Origin: Candidatus Woesearchaeota archaeon | Lineage (GTDB): Archaea > Nanobdellota > Nanobdellia > Woesearchaeales > UBA525 | Length of the DNA stretch: 13,723 bases | Direction: 5' to 3' | NCBI GenBank assembly: GCA_018221245.1 | Contig: JAAOYH010000010.1 | Span: 1-13,723 of the forward strand | Shown: piece after piece, positions 7,952-12,449 of the stretch | How positions within the stretch are numbered: the first letter of the stretch is position 1 | How the letters are laid out: every line of letters starts with the position of its first letter | Notes under the pieces: model-generated | What the model was told of the DNA's origin: nothing | The model's input: the letters and a program-made list of their open reading frames with translations, nothing else | Database searches by the model: none | Made by a program: the position numbers and the translations under genes

Positions 7952-8377
7952 TTAAAGCAACCCCTTCAATTTTCCCAAAATTCCGATGTGATCTTGCAGA
8001 ATATCAAGCCCTTCTTCCAAAATCTCAATCCTTTCTTCCATAATCTGTAAGAGACTTAGTCGTTTCTTTCTCACACCCGTTCCCTCGACAATACAGAGAA
8101 GATTCCTTTCTTGATCCCGCAAGGAGTTAGGATAATTCGGAATGGATCCTCTTTGAACTGCGGTGATGGCTTCACAGTTTCGTCCAAAGTATTGTATTCT
8201 CCCTTCTGCTTCCCCCAAAGATATTCCAACACCTCTCAACCCCACCTCCTCGTAATCATTAGGATCACAATTGTTTTTCTCGTAGTACGAATTAGGTTGA
8301 CATGTAAGAAGCTCTATGTTCCTCCATGCCTCGTCATCAGTATTCCTATAAACACTGGGACCTGGCATATCTTTCAT
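7952..8377 (-). CDS. Orphan protein with C-terminal coiled coil
   Basis: I do not recognise a family. The protein has 141 residues from the ATG at 8375-8377, placed about 26 bases after the centre of the TATA element in the 37-bp repeat, so probably leaderless. An ATG three codons later is also possible. The N-terminal two thirds are polar, with four cysteines (26, 37, 68, 95) that could bind metal or form disulphides, although no signal peptide is present. Residues about 106-141 have regularly spaced Leu and Ile (RLSLLQIMEERIEIL and onward), consistent with a short amphipathic or coiled-coil helix that could drive oligomerisation. It heads a two-gene unit with the GYVP-motif gene directly downstream. 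Confidence 0.7.
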   Translation of the reverse strand: MKDMPGPSVYRNTDDEAWRNIELLTCQPNSYYEKNNCDPNDYEEVGLRGVGISLGEAEGRIQYFGRNCEAITAVQRGSIPNYPNSLRDQERNLLCIVEGTGVRKKRLSLLQIMEERIEILEEGLDILQDHIGILGKLKGLL

Positions 8378-8387
8378 GATATCGGAA

Positions 8388-8424
8388 TTCTCACCCAGAA
8401 TATAAAACTACATGAAAAGTTCCA
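8388..8424 (-). repeat. 37-bp perfect direct repeat with promoter, copy 2 (likely parent)
   Basis: This copy is identical to 7543-7579. On the minus strand its first 15-17 bases encode the last residues (E-L-F-M) and the TAG stop of the gene ending at 8408. The TATA element TTTTATATT (8399-8407) and GGGTGAGAA follow. Because the gene end is functional here, this is probably the original copy. Confidence 0.9.
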
Positions 8425-8665
8425 TGAAAAGCGCCTTCTTCAGCTCCGCCCTGTTCTTACAGCGCCTCACACGTGCAGCCAGGAACTTGCTATTAAGGGA
8501 GTGCTCAATCCAAGAAGCGAAGTGGTTATGATCCTTGCTCACAAAATGAGCGAACACTTTGTCAGTCATAGAATCCAGAGCGTCGTAGAGCTCCTTTATG
8601 TTGTGTATCTTTCTCTTTTCTAAGAGAAACTCCTGATGCTGGGGAGCATCCACCACCTCTGTCAT
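8408..8665 (-). CDS. Short conserved-type archaeal protein, DUF5752-like
   Basis: The protein has 85 residues from the ATG at 8663-8665, with a clear TATA box centred about 25 bases upstream. An upstream in-frame extension to 8743 would cross that TATA box, so I rejected it. The pattern fits my memory of the short archaeal domain DUF5752: an opening F-x-L-E strand, then I-x-x-I-K-E-L-x-D-A-L, then M-T-D-K-V-F-A-H-F-V, then H-F-A-S-W-I with an adjacent helix, and an R-A-E-L-K-K-A end. That assignment is from recalled pattern, not a search. Such domains occur alone or attached to other proteins and their function is unknown. There is no export signal. The stop lies inside the 37-bp repeat. Confidence 0.72.
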   Translation of the reverse strand: MTEVVDAPQHQEFLLEKRKIHNIKELYDALDSMTDKVFAHFVSKDHNHFASWIEHSLNSKFLAARVRRCKNRAELKKALFMELFM

Positions 8666-8685
8666 ACTCTCATACGGAAAACTCG

Positions 8686-8694
8686 ATTTATAAA
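8686..8694 (-). promoter_or_regulatory. TATA box of the DUF5752-like gene
   Basis: TTTATAAAT on the minus strand is centred about 25 bases before the ATG at 8665, giving a leaderless or nearly leaderless mRNA. It has the same core as the TATA box of the surface-protein operon. Confidence 0.65.
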
Positions 8695-8710
8695 GGCATC
8701 TCCTAGCAAA

Positions 8711-8720
8711 TTTTATAAAA
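8711..8720 (+). promoter_or_regulatory. TATA box of tRNA-Trp
   Basis: TTTTATAAAA lies 24-33 bases before the first base of tRNA-Trp at 8744, the usual archaeal distance. It is a perfect palindrome, so it could also recruit the transcription machinery on the minus strand, where the stronger candidate for the neighbouring gene is at 8686-8694. Confidence 0.65.
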
Positions 8721-8743
8721 CATCCAAGGCCCCGAGAACACAA

Positions 8744-8861
8744 GGGACTGTAGTATAAGCTGGTTAGTATAGCCGGCTCCAGTTATGGAGCGCTGAGTCT
8801 TCGGGCAATGACCGTTCATAGGCGATATCGGCGGATCAGGGTTCAAATCCCTGCAGTCCCA
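8744..8861 (+). tRNA. tRNA-Trp (anticodon CCA), intron-containing
   Basis: The acceptor stem pairs GGGACTG (8744-8750) with CAGTCCC (8854-8860), and the discriminator base is A8861. The D stem pairs 8753-8756 with 8767-8770 and its loop contains GGTTA. The anticodon stem pairs GCCGG (8772-8776) with TCGGC (8828-8832), including one G-U. The T arm is CAGGG-TTCAAAT-CCCTG (8837-8853). After removal of 8783-8826 the anticodon loop reads CTCCAGA, with U33 at 8778 and anticodon CCA at 8779-8781. The mature product is 74 bases before CCA addition, and CCA is not encoded. A glycine (TCC) reading would need U33 one base earlier, which is a C, so Trp is preferred. Confidence 0.93.
8783..8826 (+). ncRNA. 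44-base intron of tRNA-Trp with bulge-helix-bulge and a D'/C'-like guide core
   Basis: The intron sits between tRNA positions 37 and 38, the standard archaeal site. CUCC (8777-8780) faces GGCG (8821-8824) with one mismatch, flanked by bulges AG^U (8781-8783) and AU^A (8825-8827). UAUGGA (8784-8789) pairs with UUCAUA (8815-8820). This is the substrate shape of the tRNA splicing endonuclease. Inside, CTGA at 8793-8796 (box D'-like) precedes a C-UUCG-G hairpin (8797-8806) and an AUGA core (8808-8811, box C'-like). TGGAG (8786-8790) complements the anticodon loop CTCCA. Confidence 0.85.
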
Positions 8862-8870
8862 CTTTTTCTT
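8862..8870 (+). terminator. U-rich terminator of tRNA-Trp
   Basis: CTTTTTCTT follows the tRNA 3' end immediately. An oligo-T run is the usual archaeal intrinsic termination signal. It overlaps the stop codon of the convergent secreted-protein gene by two bases. Confidence 0.55.
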
Positions 8871-9336
8871 ATTCACAATTCTTGTAGAAATCGTTCCACC
8901 AATCGAACTCTGTCCTCAATTGCTTGGCGTCCGAATTATAGACGTTCGCGTTAAAAATATACGCGTCATCTCTTTCACCTTTTGAAGTCGTGTCATAGGT
9001 ACAAGCACCACCCATTACTAATTTGTTCATCATAAAATTCAGTCCTTCATCTGCAACTATCATGGATCCGTTACCAAACTCAATTATGTCCTTATTTCTC
9101 AAGTCAGATACTTTGACATATCTACCACCCACTCTAGCCTCGACAGTATCTTCATCCACAGAATATTGCACACCTGTGGGGCAGCGCTGCTGATAGACAT
9201 CCTCTGCTAGCCGAACCATCTCTTCTGAGGTTCCAAGAGCAGGACGCGTGGGCGAATCTTCAGAAGAAGTCAGTTCCGCAACCGCAGGTGTCGTCAATAG
9301 TGTCAGTCCTAGAGCAAGAGTTGATAGCGTTCTCAT
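8869..9336 (-). CDS. Small secreted protein of unknown function
   Basis: I do not recognise a family. The protein has 155 residues from the ATG at 9334-9336, chosen over an in-frame TTG at 9351 because a TATA element is centred about 24 bases upstream and because the N-terminus then forms a clean signal peptide. That peptide has an M-R start, a Leu-rich core and an A-V-A cleavage site at 18-20. The mature part is about 135 residues with three cysteines (52, 112, 154), a strand-rich middle (VEARVGGRYVKVSDL, IIEFGNGSMIVADEG) and an aromatic C-terminus (FDWWNDFY). No membrane segment follows the signal, so it should be released or held at the cell surface. The gene converges on tRNA-Trp. Confidence 0.75.
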   Translation of the reverse strand: MRTLSTLALGLTLLTTPAVAELTSSEDSPTRPALGTSEEMVRLAEDVYQQRCPTGVQYSVDEDTVEARVGGRYVKVSDLRNKDIIEFGNGSMIVADEGLNFMMNKLVMGGACTYDTTSKGERDDAYIFNANVYNSDAKQLRTEFDWWNDFYKNCE

Positions 9337-9356
9337 GGTAATAGGAATCAAGTCCC

Positions 9357-9364
9357 AAATAAAA
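9357..9364 (-). promoter_or_regulatory. TATA-like element of the secreted-protein gene
   Basis: TTTTATTT on the minus strand is centred about 24 bases before the ATG at 9336, again predicting a leaderless mRNA. It lies in the short gap after the upstream helical-protein gene. Confidence 0.5.
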
Positions 9365-9372
9365 CTCTTACC

Positions 9373-9561
9373 CTACAAAGCACTGTTCGCATCTGAGAGC
9401 TCCTGACGAACATATTTCAGGTGTTGTTTAGCACCTTTCTTGAGTTTTTCGTACCTTCCTTTATCTCCCTTTCTCAAAGCCAAGTCCATAGCTTGAATAT
9501 CCCTTCTAAGAACTTCTAATCTTCGTATTGCCTCTTTAACATAGTTCTCTGCTGAATCCAT
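9373..9561 (-). CDS. Small all-helical basic protein
   Basis: The protein has 62 residues from the ATG at 9559-9561. An in-frame start at 9609 would overlap the end of the protease gene and pass through the TATA-like element, so I prefer the shorter form. The sequence is one or two long helices with regularly spaced Leu, Ile and Val and many Lys and Arg (VKEAIRRLEVLRRDI, then GRYEKLKKGAKQHLKYVRQEL). It resembles an amphipathic helical hairpin. No family is recognised and there is no export signal. It could be a small nucleic-acid- or protein-binding factor, but the composition alone does not settle this. The coding call rests on the clean frame, the promoter and the stop spacing. Confidence 0.55.
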   Translation of the reverse strand: MDSAENYVKEAIRRLEVLRRDIQAMDLALRKGDKGRYEKLKKGAKQHLKYVRQELSDANSAL

Positions 9562-9581
9562 GACACAATTTTGATTTAGCT

Positions 9582-9590
9582 TATTCTTAA
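9582..9590 (-). promoter_or_regulatory. TATA-like element of the 62-residue protein gene
   Basis: TTAAGAATA on the minus strand is centred about 25 bases before the ATG at 9561, just inside the gap after the protease stop at 9599. Confidence 0.4.
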
Positions 9591-9598
9591 GCTTTCCT

Positions 9599-11017
9599 CT
9601 ATACAGCAAAATAGTGGGGAATCATTCCTCGTCGGTATAAATCGGTTCTGAGAATTGCGGATTCGTTTTCAAGGTATTCAGTATTCGTGTTGATAATAGA
9701 AGTAATATAGATAAGTTCTCGTGAGGCATCGGATTCGTGGTCGCCCCCGTTCATTTTTGCATGTTCGGCATAAAGCCCTAACTGATTAAGGCAAGCAGTG
9801 ATGTATCGTTCAGTTTTTTTAGCGAGTTGCTCGTCTCCTGCAAGATCCAATTTACCACTCGGCTGATCATCAGAAATATAATGTATGTTTTGAGCATTCA
9901 CCCCATCATCTACATTGAATCTCCAAGAGATATGATCATGAGGAATTATTGCAGGGCCTGACAACCTATATTGGTTTAGCTCGTAGCTCCCGTTTTTTTT
10001 ATCTAGCATGAAAGTGAAGTCACCGACGTCCGCCCTTGAAAATAAATCCCCTGTTTCTTCAAGAAGCCATTCAAGGTCCTTTATTCCAATATCCGCCAGT
10101 AGAGATGCTGATTTCGTTGGGATGCTCTCCTTTTTGACGACCATCTGTTCAAACTGATTATAAGGCGTTATCATCCGGATGGTGTCATAGTTTTCAGCCT
10201 TCCCATACACAAGACCTATAAGACCAAAATCAACATAGATACCGCCGTTAGCAGTGACAAAACGAGGCATAACTACTGGAGAACCGCTCTGTCCAGGGTC
10301 TATTGATATATCTGCAAGATAATGTTTGTTAGGGACAGGTGTGAGCATAAAGTCGATAGCATCTTTCGTGATGAGTTTTCCTCCAGTCACTATTTTATTC
10401 AGCCCAAGCGGAAATCCCGACGTGACTGCTGGTTTTTCAAGAGTGATCTCATCATCAGGCATGCCAAGACTGTGTGGGAAAACTGAAAGTTTCTCCTGCG
10501 CCCCGACTGTTCGGACAAGTGCCGCATCGTGGTCTACTGCTGTAGCAATGACCTCCAACCCCATCTTTCCTTTGGTGTTATCATATCCATCTTCTATGAG
10601 TGCTAGTTCATGATGTTCGAGTAGAGCGTCCACCACATACTTGCCGGGTTCTGCCTCAATCATGAGACGATTATAGTTTCCCGCCCGAACTACGTGGTTG
10701 TTTGTTAGAATAAGATACTCTTTGTTTCCCTCTATTTCCTCTTCACCTATTACCACACCAGTCCCAGTGGTTTGTCTTCGTTCTAGAATCTCCTCAAACT
10801 TAGCATCCGTCACTTTTGTCTCATGATATTTGTATAACTGAAGCAGCGGAGCGACCTGTTTCTTGAAAATGCCATGGTTACGTATGCATACGACAGAATC
10901 AGGAAGTGATTGTTTGAGTACAGATAGCGCTTTTTTACCTACAGCCATCTCTCGCTGGTAACGGTCTAGTCCATCAGCGGAAATATAGATGCCTTTCTGT
11001 TCTATTGGATTACCCAT
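9599..11017 (-). CDS. Trypsin-like serine protease (chymotrypsin fold), no visible export signal
   Basis: From the ATG at 11015-11017 the protein has 472 residues. The triad is visible: His108 in LILTNNHVV, Asp164 in HDAALV, and Ser244 in DPGQSGSPVV, the GxSGxP nucleophile motif. This fits the trypsin-like/HtrA-related peptidase family. About 85 residues precede the protease core and about 190 follow it. I see no PDZ domain in the C-terminal part, which is mixed alpha/beta and unrecognised. No signal peptide or membrane segment is present, so the enzyme looks cytoplasmic, unlike typical exported HtrA proteins. In-frame ATGs at 11038 and 11023 are alternatives. I chose 11017 because a TATA-like TTAAATA is centred 27 bases upstream, matching other genes here. 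It is divergent from the acidic coiled-coil gene, and its substrate is unknown. Confidence 0.85.
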   Translation of the reverse strand: MGNPIEQKGIYISADGLDRYQREMAVGKKALSVLKQSLPDSVVCIRNHGIFKKQVAPLLQLYKYHETKVTDAKFEEILERRQTTGTGVVIGEEEIEGNKEYLILTNNHVVRAGNYNRLMIEAEPGKYVVDALLEHHELALIEDGYDNTKGKMGLEVIATAVDHDAALVRTVGAQEKLSVFPHSLGMPDDEITLEKPAVTSGFPLGLNKIVTGGKLITKDAIDFMLTPVPNKHYLADISIDPGQSGSPVVMPRFVTANGGIYVDFGLIGLVYGKAENYDTIRMITPYNQFEQMVVKKESIPTKSASLLADIGIKDLEWLLEETGDLFSRADVGDFTFMLDKKNGSYELNQYRLSGPAIIPHDHISWRFNVDDGVNAQNIHYISDDQPSGKLDLAGDEQLAKKTERYITACLNQLGLYAEHAKMNGGDHESDASRELIYITSIINTNTEYLENESAILRTDLYRRGMIPHYFAV

Positions 11018-11040
11018 ACACATCTGGGATTCCACCATAG

Positions 11041-11047
11041 TATTTAA
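11041..11047 (-). promoter_or_regulatory. TATA-like element of the protease gene
   Basis: TTAAATA on the minus strand is centred 27 bases before the ATG at 11017. A second possible box, TTTATATACT at 11082-11091, lies further up and would give a leader of about 25-45 bases, depending on which ATG is used. Confidence 0.45.
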
Positions 11048-11049
11048 GC

Positions 11050-11067
11050 GTAAAGGCGACACTTTAC
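11050..11067. promoter_or_regulatory. Palindrome between two divergent promoters, possible operator
   Basis: GTAAAG (11050-11055) and CTTTAC (11062-11067) form a perfect 6-bp inverted repeat with a 6-base spacer. It sits three bases from the protease TATA element, over the expected BRE, and 16 bases from the TATA box of the divergent gene. The position suits a repressor site, but no regulator is known. Confidence 0.3.
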
Positions 11068-11082
11068 CGTCGGAACGCAAAG

Positions 11083-11090
11083 TATATAAA
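11083..11090 (+). promoter_or_regulatory. TATA box of the acidic coiled-coil gene
   Basis: TATATAAA on the plus strand predicts transcription from about 11110, leaving a short leader with GGTGG at 11120-11124, five bases before the ATG at 11130. This is one of the few first genes here with both a TATA box and a ribosome binding site. Confidence 0.6.
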
Positions 11091-11129
11091 CATCTAGAGC
11101 CGGCGAGAATCTATTCCACGGTGGTAATA

Positions 11130-11645
11130 ATGTCTATAAGTCGCGACCTTGACAGGTATCTCAGCAAGAGGAAGAGTCCCAGCACGTTCTCAATGAAGTT
11201 CGACACGTCCGACGATGACTCCTGGCTTAGCGGATTCTTTAATAAAAAGACGAAGGATGAAGTTCCTGAAGATGAACTCTCTCTCGATGAGAAAGAGAAG
11301 CTCGAGATGATGGAAGAGGATATCAAAGAAAGTGAGGAAGAGATTGAGAAAGTTCACGAGTTCGAGGAAGAGTTGGAAGAAGAGCAAGAAGAGCGCGTGG
11401 GCCTGTATCACCAACTTCTGGGAATGTTCAAAAGAAGTGATAAAGAAGAGCTCGAGGATGACGACGATGAAGTCGTAGTGTTCGAGACTGATGAGGTCAA
11501 GGACGACTTCAGAATCCTGGCTGCAATCCAGCTCAAGTGGTTCGAGCGTCTTCCGCTAAGGCATAAGATGGCCTTTAAGGATTCTGACGATTACAAGCAG
11601 TACGTTGCTATTCTGGAAAGGCGCGGTGTCGCGAGAAAACGTTAG
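11130..11645 (+). CDS. Highly acidic coiled-coil protein
   Basis: The protein has 171 residues from the ATG at 11130-11132, preceded by GGTGG and a TATA box about 45 bases upstream. An open extension back to 10989 would run through the divergent promoter and the protease start, so I rejected it. Three parts are visible. A basic N-terminus (about 1-43) holds RDLDRYLSKRK. A long acidic helix (about 46-95) is dominated by Glu and Lys and is likely a coiled coil. After a short acidic linker with DDDDEV comes a C-terminal helical part (about 125-171) ending in a basic RRGVARKR. I do not recognise a family. The charge layout suggests a cytoplasmic scaffold or partner-binding protein. Its stop shares bases with the stop of the convergent gene. 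Confidence 0.75.
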   Translation: MSISRDLDRYLSKRKSPSTFSMKFDTSDDDSWLSGFFNKKTKDEVPEDELSLDEKEKLEMMEEDIKESEEEIEKVHEFEEELEEEQEERVGLYHQLLGMFKRSDKEELEDDDDEVVVFETDEVKDDFRILAAIQLKWFERLPLRHKMAFKDSDDYKQYVAILERRGVARKR

Positions 11646-11980
11646 CCTTGGAAGTGTTTCTGGTAGAGATTCCAGACTTCATTCTTTAGAACTGAGGATC
11701 TGCCTTTTACTTTCAGATTAATATTTTTCCTTTCGTTCTCTTTATTGACATCAACAGTAACTAACCCACCATCACTGTAGCCCGTGTTGACAAGAGTATA
11801 AGAAATCCCTCCATCCTCTCTTAAACGGGATACTTTATAACTTCCTCTGGGAGTTAAACTGTTTGGCAAATCTCTTTTCGTACAAATTTTAACAGTCTCA
11901 TCTACATCCTCTAGAAATTTTTCTACTCGTTTTGAATCCATATAAGGAAGTTCAATGTTTAGTTCCGTTGCGTAGGTCAT
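11642..11980 (-). CDS. Orphan 112-residue alpha/beta protein
   Basis: I do not recognise a family. The protein runs from the ATG at 11978-11980 (TATA element about 26 bases upstream) to a TAA at 11642-11644. An N-terminal strand (ELNIELPY) precedes a helix (SKRVEKFLEDVDETV), a strand-rich middle (SYTLVNTG, LVTVDVN, INLKVKG) and a C-terminal helix (SSVLKNEVWNLYQKHF). The last third matches an out-of-frame segment at 12011-12124 in the pattern N, (I/M)xLxV, RSxxLK, V and Yxx(H/Y)F, so the two are probably relatives. No export signal, membrane segment or catalytic motif is visible. The fold looks like a small ligand- or protein-binding domain. Confidence 0.7.
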   Translation of the reverse strand: MTYATELNIELPYMDSKRVEKFLEDVDETVKICTKRDLPNSLTPRGSYKVSRLREDGGISYTLVNTGYSDGGLVTVDVNKENERKNINLKVKGRSSVLKNEVWNLYQKHFQG

Positions 11981-12001
11981 GAAGATAGAAATTTGGAGGC
12001 A

Positions 12002-12011
12002 CTTAATAAAT
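12002..12011 (-). promoter_or_regulatory. TATA box of the 112-residue protein gene
   Basis: ATTTATTAAG on the minus strand is centred about 26 bases before the ATG at 11980. It touches the TAA that ends the out-of-frame segment upstream. Confidence 0.55.
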
Positions 12012-12124
12012 TATTTGTTATGAAAATACTGTTCATATATCCCTGAGACAAGCTCCTTCAGTTTGTCAGATCTGCTCCAAACGTCCAGCTCCATCTGCCC
12101 TTTCTTCAGCCCATTGTCTCTGCT
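12011..12124 (-). pseudogene. Out-of-frame 3' remnant related to the downstream 112-residue protein
   Basis: One frame of 37 codons to a TAA at 12011-12013 reads SRDNGLKKG, then QMELDV, RSDKLKELV and IYEQYF. This follows the C-terminal third of the protein encoded at 11642-11980 (NINLKV, RSSVLKNEV, LYQKHF). It lies in a different frame from the open gene covering 12066-12419 and has no start of its own beyond a weak GTG at 12199. Either the upstream gene carries a frameshift near 12110-12130, or a deletion joined two tandem relatives. A genuine overlapping gene is less likely. Confidence 0.5.
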
Positions 12125-12419
12125 GATATTCGCTCGCCATACTGAAAAGTTCTGTTGGAATCTCGGAAAGAATGTTCTCCATTGATATGTATATTTCACT
12201 TACGTCTCCTTTGGAAATATTCAGTTCTATGACAACATCTGAAAGCTCTTTGTGCCTATACATCTCGTTCCTTTTTCCTTCTGAAAGAGAATGTTGTACC
12301 ATCGAATATCCTCTCTCTTTGAGGAAGCCGCAAACGTCAGCATAGAATTTGGGAACTTCTTTTTCAGGACCGCACACAGTCACAAATCCCCAATACTCAT
12401 CATTTCCTGGGTGTTCCAT
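12066..12419 (-). CDS. Orphan alpha/beta protein, possibly frameshifted near its 3' end
   Basis: I do not recognise a family. As read, the protein has 117 residues from the ATG at 12417-12419, with a clear TATA box about 25 bases upstream, so the start looks sound. The sequence begins with a strand (YWGFVTVCG) and a helix (VPKFYADVCGFLKERG), followed by polar sequence, a strand pair (VVIELNIS, EIYISM) and a helix (ILSEIPTELFSMASEYQQ). The final residues (RQWAEERADGAGRLEQI) are polar and low in complexity, and they coincide with the segment where the other frame resembles a related protein. The natural C-terminus is therefore in doubt: the intact product may have continued to about 12011 in the shifted frame. 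The strand-helix-strand order resembles the smaller downstream neighbour. Confidence 0.6.
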   Translation of the reverse strand: MEHPGNDEYWGFVTVCGPEKEVPKFYADVCGFLKERGYSMVQHSLSEGKRNEMYRHKELSDVVIELNISKGDVSEIYISMENILSEIPTELFSMASEYQQRQWAEERADGAGRLEQI

Positions 12420-12440
12420 GACAAAGTGTAACCCCGAACA

Positions 12441-12449
12441 ATATAAATT
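12441..12449 (-). promoter_or_regulatory. TATA box of the gene starting at 12419
   Basis: AATTTATAT on the minus strand is centred about 25 bases before the ATG at 12419. It overlaps the TAA stop of the YchF-like gene, so the two transcripts are packed end to start. Confidence 0.6.

Noticed and set aside
8111..8623. Plus-strand open frame of 170 codons
   Set aside because: It runs antisense across two small minus-strand genes and through the 37-bp promoter repeat, and lacks a start signal.
8666..8743. Longer N-terminus for the DUF5752-like protein
   Set aside because: The extension contains the TATA box for the shorter form and abuts the tRNA gene. Its sequence does not resemble the rest of the family pattern.
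8783..8826. Complete double C/D guide RNA (C34 and U39) in the tRNA-Trp intron
   Set aside because: No terminal box C or box D and no complement to the U39 region can be found. Only the D'/C' half with the C34 guide is supported.
10989..11129. 47-codon N-terminal extension of the acidic coiled-coil gene
   Set aside because: It would read through the TATA box and the ribosome binding site and overlap the protease start on the other strand.
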